DNA of 64,000 nucleotides from Absidia repens (Eukaryota > Mucoromycota > Mucoromycetes > Mucorales > Cunninghamellaceae), in assembly GCA_002105175.1 (NCBI GenBank), contig MCGE01000039.1, positions 248,001 through 312,000 on the forward strand, given 5' to 3'. Below are positions 11,136-21,577 of the stretch, piece after piece; within the stretch, counting starts at the first letter, position 1; every line of letters starts with the position of its first letter. The notes below the pieces were generated by a model. That model had not been told where the DNA came from. It ran no database searches and worked only from the letters and a program-made list of their open reading frames with translations. The translations under genes were made by a program, and so were the position numbers.

Positions 11136-11369
11136 ACACATATACATACTGTAGAAAAATAGATCAACAACTAGTAGCTAACATTATGAATTAATTTAAT
11201 AAAATACCCATTCTTTTACCATTGATAAACTATGTAATTTGAATTTTTTTATTTAACTTTTTTCTTTTATTTATTGCGGGATGAATAATAAATTAGTATT
11301 GGAGGGCAAAAGGTATTTGTGGGAAGGGGTTTCGTGCCTGGCGATTACTAAATCACGGATGGCTAGTAT

Positions 11370-11886
11370 TCAAAGACAAAGATTCAATTCTTTATTGAGT
11401 AAACCTATTACTAGTTCTAAATCTTGGTCAGCTTGATTATGTAATTTACGGACTTCAGGCTTCAGCTTGTGGTTGCCGAACGGTGATCTAAGCGACGAAA
11501 AAAAAAAAAAAAGTCAGTTTCTCGCTTAGTAACTGCGTTGAAGCGTTTACTTTTTATTGAATCTTGCTCGGTAGTACTCGGTTTCCACAAGGTTTTTGAT
11601 AATATCGTTCTCTATTCCCCTTCTTTGGGAAGCAGTTTCCATGAAGGAAAGTGTGTTTTTCGCTGGAATACATAAAATAAAATAGAAAACAGTTCGAATA
11701 TCAATTTGACATTGTCATGACGTTTTTTTCAACGTTACCTCGAAGTTCCCATTCATATATTTTGACTGGATCCTTTTCACCTTTAAAGGCCTCAAATTGT
11801 CGCCTAATTCTTTGGCGCAAATAACATTGGCGTTGAAGAGTGCTAGGTACTGCTTTGTTGGCGGCTTTCAAAAACGTCCGATACAT
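11370..11886 (-). CDS. Small LYR-like (mitochondrial) protein
   Basis: Three exons in phase: 11886-11739, 11662-11551, 11487-11370, total 125 aa; introns begin GTAACG and GTAAAC and end CAG and TAG. The N-terminus MYRTFLKAANKAVPSTLQRQ followed by LRQRIRRQFE resembles the helical, basic start of Complex1_LYR-type proteins, which act in Fe-S cluster delivery or respiratory complex assembly, but an exact L-Y-R triplet is not present. The remainder (KDPVKIYEWELRG, ETEYYRARFNKK) is helical and charged. Family assignment is tentative; the gene model is well supported because all three phases and the length close cleanly. Confidence 0.65.
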
Positions 11887-11956
11887 TTCTTTTCAAAAAA
11901 GAGAATGGGAAGAAGACGGCACTGTGGCATCCCAATACAAAAAAAAAAAAAAAAAA

Positions 11957-12511
11957 ATCTTCTGGAGATAAAATATCTTCTCAGACAATAAAAATATCTT
12001 CTAATAGATTTTTTGTGGGTGTTCTTTTATTTTATTTATTTTGAATGAACACAAACAAATATAGTATTATTATATATTTTTTTTTAAAAAAAAGAAAACT
12101 ATTTATACAAAAAATAAAAATAAAAATAAAATAAAAAAGAACTATCATACTAGGACCTAAGTAGGGACTGGACATTAGCTTTTTTTTAAAAGGGATTTTC
12201 TTGCTTTTTGTTCTTTTTCACTTTGGTTTTGCCACTATAAGTCTGATCTTCAACGGCTTTTTATCTTTACCTGACGATAGCGCGTTCCATGCCATCTCTA
12301 TCAGTGTACTTTTGTCCAAGAAATATTTGGCTGATCATGTTGTTGATGAAGATTTTTCGATAAAAGGAAGCATTTTTTTTATTTAACAGTTGTCATTTAT
12401 CAAGTTTGCTCCTGGAGCGTAATAGCGCCACGCAGTTTTATTCCCTAAAAGTACATTCAATCTAATTTTTATTGTCTGAGAAGATATTTTATTGCCGCTG
12501 GAGCAATTCTG
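11957..12511. mobile_element. MITE-like element, copy 1
   Basis: AT-rich non-coding block ending at 12511 with AGATATTTTATTGCCGCTGG AGCAATTCTG. Its left side (AATATCTTCTCAGACAATAA at about 11970-11990) is the inverse complement of the sequence just inside the right end (TTTTTATTGTCTGAGAAGAT, about 12467-12487). The internal 450 bp (from CTTCTAATAGATTTTTTGTG to CATTCAATCTAATTTTTA) is repeated in copy 2 at about 85-90% by eye. No transposase is encoded. The extreme left terminus is not clear. Confidence 0.6.
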
Positions 12512-12903
12512 ATAAAAACCATATCTGTTATATCACTTATTTTTTATAACGTCTTCTATTTTATCAAATTTTACAACTGCTATGTGATTCACGTCAAAAC
12601 GAACATGATTTACTTGCCATGGATGTCGCCAAGGATGGATCCACTGTCGTATTCCTGGTTTCTGGTAAGCAATATTTATATCAAAGCGTCTATACCATCA
12701 TCATTTGTATATCCGCCTCATCACTTCATTCTACTTTTACCCCTGAATCCCCCACTTAATCTCACACTTGTCATTTAACACATCAGATTGCACACAGCCT
12801 CAATTATCCGTAGTCTCAAATATACCGTTATCAAGCTCCCATCCACTGCCACAAATATCTTCATTTTCTCATAAAAAGACTTGACATTTTGTCAATCAAC
12901 TAA

Positions 12904-13611
12904 CAGAATTGCTCTAGCGGCAATAAAATATCTTCTAATAGATGTTTTGTGAGTGTTTTTTTATTATATCATTTTGCATGAATACAAACAAATATAGCAT
13001 TATTATATTTTTTAAAAAAAAAAAGAAAACTATTTTTACAAAAAATAAAAATAAAAATAAAATAAAAAAGAACTATCATACTAGGAACCAAGTAGGGACT
13101 AGACATTTGCTTTTTTGTTATTTTTCACTTTGGTTTTGCCACTACAAGTCTGATCTTCAACGGCTTTTTATCTTTAGCTGATGACAGCGCATCCCGCGCC
13201 ATCTCTATCAGTGTACTTTTGTCCAAGAAATATTTGGCTGATCATGTTGTTGATAATGAAAATTGTTGTTGATGAAGATTTTTTTATTTATTTAACAGAT
13301 GTCATTTATCAGTTTTGCTGCTGGAGCGTAATAGCGCCACGCAGTTTTATTTCCCTAAAAGTACATTCAATCTAATTTTTAATGCCTAAGATATTTTATC
13401 TTCTGAAGAGATAATTTACCTTCTGAGGAGATAATTTATTGCCGGCGAGAAGATATTTTATTGCCGCTGGAGCAATTCTGGTTTTTATTGTCTGAGAAGA
13501 TATTTTATCTTCTGAAGAGATAATTTAGTGCCGACGAGAAGATATTTTATCTTCTGAAGAGATAATTTATTGCCGACGAGAAGATATTTTATTGCCGCTG
13601 GAGCAATTCTG
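12904..13611. mobile_element. MITE-like element, copy 2, with extended right end
   Basis: Left end CAGAATTGCTCTAGCGGCAA continuing TAAAATATCTTCTA; the right end at 13480 is its near-perfect inverse (one mismatch over about 33 bp). A second right end occurs at 13611, after two further subterminal repeat units (GAAGATATTTTATCTTCTGA, AGAGATAATTTATTGCCGAC). The interior duplicates copy 1. Flanks are A/T-rich and I cannot call a target-site duplication. The element is followed immediately by a 44-nt A run and then the PIH1 gene. Confidence 0.7.
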
Positions 13612-13656
<45 letters not shown>

Positions 13657-13692
13657 AACCTTACAAAGAGAGCAGCGACGCCTTCTTCTGCG

Positions 13693-14648
13693 ATGACTCA
13701 ATACTTAAACCCTGCCCCTAAAAATGCTGAAAATGCCATTACCATCCAGCCTCAACCCGGCTACGCTTGTAAAACTCGTATTGAAAGTCGCCGGATACCA
13801 GTCAAACAATCAAGCTATGCATCAGCATCAACGGTATACATCAACGTTTGCCATTCCGATCGTATGCCTGCTCCTGCACTTGCCACAGACGCTGAGATTC
13901 AAGCAGCAATGGTAGCAGCCCCCGATGCGACGTACCGGATACCATTAAGTTTGGGACTCCCTCGGCAAGTGAAAGATGATGGCAGTTCATGCGAAGGTGT
14001 GATCATGGATGCTTGCATTCATACGCAGCCATTTGTTCGTTCAGAACATGATCTTGACTTCCGCCTCTACGTACTAGAACTTGCCTTGGAGCATGCAGAA
14101 GACGCTCTCGGTGTCAACTTGAGTCGGGAGTTCAGCATACTAAGACTGCCTGCCAAAGGTATGCCTATACCAACACGGATTATTCACGTGCCAAAGGCTC
14201 CCGGGTCTTTCGATGCATTTATCTCTTCAAAGGTGGATGAAAATCATTATCAGACGTCTGGATCTATCACACCTATCACGAAAACTCAGCCAGCCTGGTC
14301 CTTCTCTCCTTCGTTTCAACAAGAAAATGGCATCTTGACGGTTGTGCTGCAAATGCCATCATCAGGGGTATGTATTCTTTTTTTCTTTTTTTTTACGTAG
14401 TTGGTATGATAGTATTGGAATAAACTATTTATCTTTATTTTACGTTTTAGTCACCAGCGACTTGGAAAACTGAAATCAGCAGTTCTCACCTGATCTTACA
14501 CGGGGTTACGAAAGACAAAGCAATCGACATCAAATTACCATCGACTATTGATGCCTCTTCTTTATCGAATCAAGTGACCTATTACAAGATAAGTAAGCAT
14601 CTCGTAGTGAACTTGGCTATATCTGATGTGCGTCAAAGATACATCTGA
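13693..14648 (+). CDS. PIH1-domain protein (R2TP co-chaperone subunit)
   Basis: PIH1/Nop17 is the client-adaptor subunit of the R2TP Hsp90 co-chaperone, involved in box C/D snoRNP and PIKK assembly. Exons 13693-14367 and 14451-14648 give 290 aa, matching human PIH1D1 in length. PIH1 domain: QPQPGYACKTR, VYINVCHSDRMPAP, YRIPLSLGLPRQVKDDGSSC, IMDACIHTQPF (residues about 20-150). C-terminal CS-like part: SPATWKTEISSSHLILHGV, IKLPSTID, then YYKISKHLVVNLAI. The frame is open further upstream to 13570, but only through the A run and MITE, so the Met at 13693 is preferred. The N-terminal extension before the domain is short, so the MITE may have displaced the original 5' end. Confidence 0.85.
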
Positions 14649-15623
14649 ATGATCTATTATTACTGGCTTTTTTTTACATGAATGGCTAGGGTCAACCCAC
14701 TATTTGCTCTGCGTGATTCTTGAACGGTGATAATATCTTGATTTGATGGATCATGGTTTTATTTAGTTTTGTTATTCTATATCTATTATCATCTAATAAA
14801 TCAATAGTTATAGCTTACTGTCCTTGAATAGTTTATTGACCTTAGGTTTGAGATGGGATGGGACAAGAAATGCAAACTTTAACATCGACAATAACTTATA
14901 TATGGGTTATTATATGATGGAAAGTAGTTGAGGTAACTAAAGGTGATCAATGTCATTTTTAGCTAGCGTACGCCAACTCAATCTTTTTTATTTTACCTGG
15001 AAAGATGTACAAAAGTAAATCCTCGATCGGAAACGGATTGCTCACTATTTTGTTTTGTGTACTCTTTCTCTCCCCCCCCTTTTTTTTTTTTTTTTTTTTT
15101 TCTAGCATATCAAGGTAGAGTACCTATGAATATGCTTTACAATGATATGTTTATTGGTAATGATAATGAATAAATTCAAGTTTGTGAAGTCGATTTTTTG
15201 TTTCTTTAAATTGCCTTTTTTGGAAAAGTGACAGTGAAGATCCTTTATACAGTGAAGTATATCGCATTTTTGACCAGCACTGTAGCCTTACATAATCTTT
15301 GGTCATAATAGCGCCTTTTTTTTTTAAAGTCGCAATCATGAAAATAAACACACAGGCATAAAAAAAACAAGGTGTAAAACAAAGACAGATAATATATGCA
15401 TATATATATAGTGACATGCTTGACTTTATTTCACATTCGGGTAACAAAATATAGTACTAAAAAAAAAAAAAAAACGATGCTGTATAAATATATTTTGTGT
15501 AAAAAGACAATGTGGAGGCGGGGGATGGTTGTGACATGGAGGGAACGTAAGTGTATGTAAAAAAATAAAAAGAAAAATAATACAACTAAAGATAATAAAC
15601 AACAAGAACGAAAAATATCTATT
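14649..15623. other. Intergenic region, convergent genes
   Basis: Nearly 1 kb between the ends of the PIH1 gene (+) and uL23m (-). It contains a T run at about 15078-15101, another AT-rich stretch and, at about 15262-15290, a motif whose complement reads CTACAGTGCTGGTCAAAAAT, typical of a Tc1/mariner terminus. I see no coding sequence. Confidence 0.5.
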
Positions 15624-16209
15624 CTATTTTGATTTTTGTTCAGCTTCCATACGAGCATGCAGTTGATCGTTGACTTGCTTCAGATCGTCACGTTCAGAAG
15701 GAGTACCCCGGAATCGCCAGCCTTTGAGTTTTCTTCCTGCTGCCTTGGTGCCTAAACGTTGTTGTTCATTGTCCAGTTCGCACCATTCAGGTGCCTTGGG
15801 CCATACGAATTCGGTATCCAATGTTACAATAGCCTTTTTATATGCTGATGATATCACTTCAGTTTTGCTGTTGCGTCCCTTTTTGTGCACGGTGCCATAG
15901 TTCATTGTTCGCACTTCCTGTACGTTCACGCCGTAAATGTTGGTAAGATAGGAATGAATATCGAATTTGTTGCATTTGGGAGGCACACGGAAAGCTACTT
16001 GATTGGGTTGAAGGTTAGGTGCACGAACCATTTTGAAGATAATATTGGGAAGATACACCTTGTCTATAGTAATAATAATAAAAAGTCACCAGTAGTTGAG
16101 TATACGTAGTTTATACATGTTGTAGAAAACCAATAAAGATCATTTTATCAGTGTGGTTGTTGTCTTATTTTAATAACTTACTTAAACCTTGTCGAAATGG
16201 TGTTGTCAT
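15624..16209 (-). CDS. Mitochondrial large-subunit ribosomal protein uL23m
   Basis: Protein of the mitochondrial ribosome exit-tunnel rim. Exons 16209-16182 (28 nt, MTTPFRQGL) and 16063-15624 join in phase as TTA A|AC AAG, giving 155 aa. Signature segments: LPNIIFKMVRAPNLQPNQVA, FRVPPKCNKFDIHSYLTNIY, GVNVQEVRTMNYGTVHKK, and KKAIVTLDTEFVWPKAPE, all uL23 core. The C-terminal GWRFRG and helical tail fit the fungal mitochondrial form. Donor GTAAGTT and acceptor CTATAG are canonical. The basic N-terminus in the first exon may act as a targeting signal. Confidence 0.9.
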
Positions 16210-16553
16210 GATATATACTGTTGATGTTTAACGAAAGGGAAAAAAAGATGTCAAAAATAAAAAATAAACAAAAGAAAAAACACAGCGTGGTTTTATTTGA
16301 ATTGCGGATAATTAAAAATACGGTGGCTGGGTTCCCCTTTAAAAAAAAAAAAAAAGCTTTTCCTCTTTTTGAATAAAATTGGGCAAGTCGTACTGACATG
16401 AGAGATTGGCATACCAGGTCCCTTAAAAAAATAAGTACACAGATCAATAGCTTCCCCCAAAAACCATTTTGCTAAAATAAAAAGATATTTGATTTTTATT
16501 GGTTTTGATATATGTTTCGACTAATATTAAAAGAGAGAGACAATGAATGTGGT
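16210..16553. other. Short intergenic region
   Basis: Promoter side of uL23m and 3' side of eS25, both minus. AT-rich with an A run at about 16340-16355; nothing else recognised. Confidence 0.5.
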
Positions 16554-17233
16554 TTATTCTTCGGAAGCAGTTTGCTTGGCAGAAGCCTTTTCGTCACCAC
16601 CAACACGAGCTATTCGCAAAAAAAAATTATAATTAAATTATGATATTGTTTTCAAATCAGCTCACTGACTTACTGTAGATAACTTGAGCGTGATGAATAG
16701 TCAAAGGCTTGATAAGACCTTGAGCAGTAAGCTCCTTGAGGGCAACACGAGCAAGGGAGCCGTTCAACTTGAGGCGATCCACCAACACCGATTGACTGAT
16801 GAGCTTGTAGGTAGGAACTTCCTTAAAGAGACGTTCGTATGTAGGCTTATCCAACACCACCATGTTGTTGGCCTTATCCTTGACCTTCTTAGCAGACCAC
16901 TTCTTCTTGGCCTTCTTTCCACCAGAGGAAGATGAGGGTTTGGCAGCTACGTCCTTCTTAGCCTATCATGATAATAATAATAATAATATTAATATCTTCG
17001 TCGTGAATTGAAAGAAAAATAGTTTGACGTTGGAAAAGCTGTGGACGGGCGTGGATGATAAGACAAAGGTGGAAATCGTTTTTTAAATGATATATCGTCG
17101 AGGAGGTATAATACATTTTCGTTTGATCGGTCTATCACATCCATCACATCCATTCATCCATCCATCCATCCATCTATTCATCTAGTGCAATCTGATAGCG
17201 TCAATTGTTTTCAATTCGTTCATAACTTACCAT
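16554..17233 (-). CDS. RPS25: 40S ribosomal protein eS25
   Basis: Small-subunit protein near the head and E site. Exons 17233-17231, 16962-16674 and 16609-16554 give 115 aa. The first coding exon is only the ATG codon (ATG|GTAAGTT); exon 2 resumes GCT AAG AAG. The protein has the basic, lysine-rich N-terminus (AKKDVAAKPSSSSGGKKAKK KWSAKKVKDK) and the winged-helix core NNMVVLDKPTYERLFKEVP, YKLISQSVLVDRLKLNGSLA, ALKELTAQGLIKPLTIHHAQ. The last exon supplies TRVGGDEKASAKQTASEE. Intron 1 (about 270 bp) is long for this window, a common ribosomal-protein arrangement, and contains a CATC tetranucleotide tract. Confidence 0.95.
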
Positions 17234-17759
17234 TTTTATGATATAAACGATGAAAAAAGAAAGAGAAGGATATCCTCATCGGGAAGTAAAGTCTTTCTTT
17301 CCTTGGCTACTCCCTAATTTTTGCAGATGAATCAAGCAAAGCAACACGAAATATTCATTTCAAACTACGAATATTTATTTTACATTGTCCACTCTTACCT
17401 GGTTAAGAATAATACAGTATCGTTAATTTGAAAATACAGTGGCAAGCGTCGTTTACCAACACATTTATCCACCTATCTACATATAGCGAATGTGTCAATG
17501 AACTTCCGAAAATTTCAGGATCATTGCATTCAAAACAGCAACGAGTATGTTGATATTGAATCTTTTTTTTGTTTTTGTTTTAATAGGCTTTTATTAAATT
17601 GAAGGCCCCGAGGCGGGCTTCAGTCGTGATTTGCCAAAGGCATAACTATAAAAGGGAAAATTAAACGGAGAAACTAAAATCAATTTCTATTCTACCATAC
17701 TCGGATCGATTGTGATCAGTCTGATTGGCAAGATATTCTTCATATATTATTGTTACTTC
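17234..17759. other. Intergenic region upstream of eS25
   Basis: Contains the presumed eS25 promoter, then AT-rich DNA leading into the LINE remnant. No additional gene recognised. Confidence 0.45.
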
Positions 17760-17990
17760 CTAGTCATGATTTGTTCCATAATTGTTTACGGAAACGACGG
17801 ATAGCATATGCCGTGTTCCAATATGACTTTTTGAGGGGACATTCGATGATCATGTGTTGCGCGTCCTCTACTTGTTTGTTGCATATTTTGCACCATCCGG
17901 GATTCATAGTATCTGTGTTGATATGTCTACGTGGTGGTTTCTGGATCAAGAGGCTCCACCAATAGTTTCTTGCGCCATGGCTGATTGGTG
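17760..17990 (-). pseudogene. Remnant of a LINE reverse transcriptase C-terminus
   Basis: The minus-strand frame reads RHINTDTMNPGWCKICNKQV then EDAQHMIIECPLKKSYW, the C-x2-C...H-x4-C pattern of the zinc-binding domain at the C-terminus of non-LTR reverse transcriptases. The reading frame ends at about 17764 with a stop, and neither the RT nor endonuclease domain is visible nearby. A decayed 3' fragment of a LINE is the best explanation. Confidence 0.6.
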
Positions 17991-18072
17991 TGTTGATATT
18001 GATTGCTTATTCGATCAAATCCTGTAAGTACTCGTGTTATTTCATTCTCTTCGCTTCTCTTGTTGGCTGGGG

Positions 18073-18103
<31 letters not shown>

Positions 18104-18349
18104 GTCAAGGCAATGTCATCGGGCTAGTTATACATCAAAGGAACCAATACCAAAGTATACGAACGGAATACTGGTCACCAAGTCTTCTGGGAAATGTTTA
18201 CTCTGATCTCATACGGGGACAGGCAATCAAGAAAAGGATGTGGCATGAGAGTTCAACAACAATCAAATATATCCTTTAGATAAGGGGTCTTTACAAAAGG
18301 GTGCCTCAAAAACTCACCTTTTTTTTTTTCTGCTTTTTTTGTTTGTTTT

Positions 18350-18648
18350 AGGATTATCGATATGGCGAAATAGATACCTTGGATGCCAGGTTTGCGTTGA
18401 TTGTGCTTACCAAGAAATCGATAAGCACAGAACGAAACGTTGTCCTTGCCCTCGAAGCTTCGTAAGTATAATATTGTTTTTGAAACGAGTGAATCTGTGT
18501 TACTGGTAATGTCTCTTTTAGACTCCCAACGATGAAGGATCTCGATCTAGAGCGTGCCTCTGAAATTCATCTTACGGCGTCCTATATTCATCCTTTGATA
18601 GAAAGACTTTTAGCAATCACCAGTCCTGATAAGGTAGCTCATTGGTAA
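18350..18648 (+). pseudogene. Orphan exons of an unidentified, interrupted gene
   Basis: Two open blocks are separated by an intact-looking intron (GTAAGTATAA to TTTTAG): the first reads YGEIDTLDARFALIVLTKKS, the second PTMKDLDLERASEIHLTASY then IHPLIERLLAITSPDKVAHW, ending at another donor (GGTAAGAATC). About 45 bp downstream, repeat A2 begins and no continuation is seen. The gene was probably cut by the repeat insertion or by deletion. Family unknown; proteins of this style are often transposon-associated in fungi. Confidence 0.45.
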
Positions 18649-18698
18649 GAATCAAAAATCGCCGCTTCACATCTTCCATTGTCACTTGTTTTATTCTT

Positions 18699-19752
18699 AA
18701 TAAACGCTCTGGCGCTCCGCTGGAGCTTTTGGAAATCTTTCGATTTACTGGGTGTCACAGTTTTTTATTAAAGTGTGGGTTTCGATAGGATAGAATTAAA
18801 GCCTCCGCCATTTCGCACTTTGGTAGGCAGCCCCTTGGGGCCCAACCGTCGTGCTCAGCCCGTCGTCAATGGGTTTTTTTTGTGTGCTGAAATAATAGCT
18901 TACTTGAAAGGCGTCAGAGTTAAAACGAATTATGCATTACATAATTATGGCGATTGTCCCTTCCCTGATTTTTTGACATAAAAAAAGGCTGGATGATTCA
19001 GGCTCCGCAATTTTGCTTTCTATTTTTTTGGCCCCATTTTTTTTCACTCTTTCTTTCTTTTTTATTTTTTTCCTTCATGATAGTCTGAATGATATGATGG
19101 CATGGCTCATTGGGGTACTGGTGATTTAGGATTAGTGTTAGAACTTGAATTAGGGGCGTTTTAAAAAACGCAAAACAAACATCATGGGGTAACGCTTTCA
19201 TTTTGGATGTAGGATTTGGGAACGTCAGTAGATTAGCACTCATTAATTTAGTAATAGTTTGTCATCGTTTGTATCTACGTCTGAATAAATATGTTCTTTT
19301 TATTATAATTGGTTTCTCTGTTGTATGTTTACAATATTAGCTTCATCGAATGTCTATTACATATGGATAAAAAAAGAGTGTGTCTATATATATATATATA
19401 TGAAAAAGGAACGGATTGGGTATTATGGAGACTTCTTCTATCAAGTCTATGAGTTTGTGCGTAGAAAAGAATACAGGGATGTGTTTGTGTGAAAAAACAG
19501 CTATAGCAGTGTATTTTATTGTGATGGGGTATATTGAAGAGCAAAGTTGAGAATAGTATTAATTATGTAGCTACTGGGTAGCATGGGGTTTCTGAAGTGT
19601 GGGCTTTTATGGGATGGGCGACTCTGTGATTTGGCGCTATGGATGGGCAGCGATTGAGAAAAAAAAAGGATGCACGGCTCCTATGGTGGGCAGCGCCTTG
19701 GGGCCCAACGGTCGTTGAGTTTCCTTGCGGTCCATTTTCTTTTTCATATATA
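18699..19752 (+). repeat. Dispersed repeat family A, copy 2
   Basis: Same ends and order as copy 1 at 3.2 kb: hairpin end AACGCTCTGGCGCTCCGCTG, one tandem unit (instead of five), the AT-rich block with TTCAGGCTCCGC, CT-rich tract, module B1 (19.08-19.31 kb), a partial unit (CCTATGGTGGGCAGCGCCTT) and right end CGGTCCATTTTCTTTTT. It has a leader between the hairpin and unit (GTGTGGGTTTCGATAGGATA) that copy 1 lacks but copy 3 retains, so copy 1 is not the ancestral form. Confidence 0.8.
19075..19310 (+). repeat. Module B1 embedded in element A2
   Basis: Matches the copy at 4130-4360 closely (TTAGAACTTGAATTAGGGGC, ATCATGGGGTAACGCTTTCA, CTGAATAAATATGTTC). See the copies at 40.19, 54.75, 58.21 and 61.39 kb. 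Confidence 0.7.
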
Positions 19753-19785
19753 AAAAATAATAATTTAGTGGTATATAACTCAGCG

Positions 19786-19986
19786 GACATTAATGTCCGA
19801 TCTTTAGAATAAAATATCTTGACAATAAAGCAACACCCATTCACGAAATTTCATGAATCAATTGTTTTAGTTTAGTAAATTATGTGGAATTAATTTGGAG
19901 TTTTGTTAAGACTAAGAAGAAAAAATAAAAAAAGTTTAAAAAGGGGTCGTTTTCCTTATTTGGAATGCGGACACAAATGTCCGCTC
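19786..19986. repeat. GCGGACA-nn-TGTCCGC palindromes beside the piggyBac copy
   Basis: GCGGACATTAATGTCCG (about 19788-19804) and GCGGACACAAATGTCCGCTC (about 19967-19986) lie downstream of the transposase. A weaker relative, GACATATATGTCC, lies at about 21392 on the other side. They could be subterminal transposase-binding sites of this element. Precise element ends (TTAA target) are not resolved. Confidence 0.4.
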
Positions 19987-20065
19987 ATAAAACATGACAT
20001 AAAAACTGCAACACAAAAGATAAATTTATTTTGTTTTTAAAAACATAGTACTTCGATCATCTAAA

Positions 20066-21260
20066 TTAATACGGAATATTTTTTTCGGACCATGCTTTTT
20101 CGAAATGAATTTGCCAGCACTCAACACAAAGGGGACTATCGGTGCGACATATGCACGCGAACTCTGTTTTGGTTGAGCATGTTGAACACTTTCGACGAAT
20201 ATTGTTACCACTGGCCAATTTACCCAACTTGACCGACTTGTGGAAGTTCATTGCACGTGTCCTCATCCTTGATTGCTGCAGTTGGCGCTCTACTCCCCCC
20301 TGATCCGTCACAAATTTCAATATGCCCTCGGCAAACTTGTACTTGAAAGCATTGTGCTTGAGAGAGGCTCCATGGCGATTGAACTTTTTATATGCACTGA
20401 ATGTGTTCACCTCTGCAATACCCAGAAAGAAAGCAAACGTTCGTATTTCCCAACGATAACTTTTTATAATATCATGAAAGTTGTTGAGGTTATCACGACG
20501 GTTATTGGCGATATCAATCGCACCTAAAAAAAAATAATTAATCATGCAGATCTTCTTTTGCATAATGCGTAAAGGCTTACTTTTATTCGTTTCGTATTCT
20601 TCAAATACTGAAGGTCGTTCAATCCTCACTACCACTCCTGCTTGGTCTCTGAATTGTCTGCTTCCCTCCATGTTCGTTGTCCCACAGCTGGAAACAAGTG
20701 CTTTTACTTTTTTATCGCGATAAGAGCATGTCAACAGGGTACATCCATTGGATATATCGACGGATGTAAGTGATAGGCTACTGCCATATTCAGGATCAAG
20801 ACTGGTGACCAGATCAGTTTCTGGCATACCACGAGGTCAATACCGTTTGTTGCAAACCTGCATAATGGTATAGAGTCCCAATGAGTGCATCTTCGTCGTC
20901 ATTTCAAGAGAACCAAACCAAGAGTCAGCAATCAGAGTTCGACCAGTTTGGAACCAAGGCTCTGACAATCGTTTCATCGTTGCAACCAAATTTCTGTCAG
21001 TATCATCGTACTTTTTCTTGAATTTGTCCGAAACGAAATCCGATTGAAGAATACAACACGTATCCGCATCAGCAAGTGCTTTGTATTCTTGACCTACAGG
21101 GTGTGGTTTTCTTGGAACATGTTTAAGACTGGGCATAAATCTCCCCAACCATTGAAACATGGACTCGTCAATGCAAAGATACTTATCCAGGTTTCATACT
21201 TTCAGCCAGGTTCAAATTGAATGATTCGAGAAACGACCGAGTTTGATAAAGCGGATCACC
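20066..21260 (-). pseudogene. PiggyBac-type (DDE_Tnp_1_7) transposase, inactivated
   Basis: Cut-and-paste transposase related to piggyBac and PGBD proteins. Read on the minus strand: GDPLYQTRSFLESFNLNLAE, then the first catalytic Asp in YLCIDESMFQWLGRFMP, the second in TLIADSWFGSLEMTTKMHSL, the third in AIDIANNRRDNLNNFHDI, and a C-terminal Cys-rich finger (CSTCSTKTEFACICRTDSPL CVEC). At least two lesions are visible: a 1-nt frameshift near 21190, just before YLCIDES, and a TGA where family members usually have Trp (KRY*PRGMPE) near 20838. An intron (about 20526-20572, GTAAGC...TTTTAG) still looks intact. The N-terminal part is only faintly seen upstream of 21260. So the copy is dead but recent. 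Confidence 0.8.
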
Positions 21261-21304
21261 AGATTGTCTAATGTAAAATACGTTTAATATAAGTTGTTGT
21301 TGTT

Positions 21305-21339
<35 letters not shown>

Positions 21340-21577
21340 GCACCATCGGGAATCGTGAACACATGTATTTCGATTATTTGTATCTTCGGTAAGACATATA
21401 TGTCCACAGATAGGAATGAACTAATGTCAGACATACGCCAATATGCTTTGACATCCTCGTTTTGCCAAATCATCATATGTAGCATGAGACCCATCTAGGT
21501 CAGGTATTCCAGCCAGGTCAGGGCTTAGGTCCAAAATGACAGGGTTACTTCATGCATCTTGTCATTATCCCTAATTT

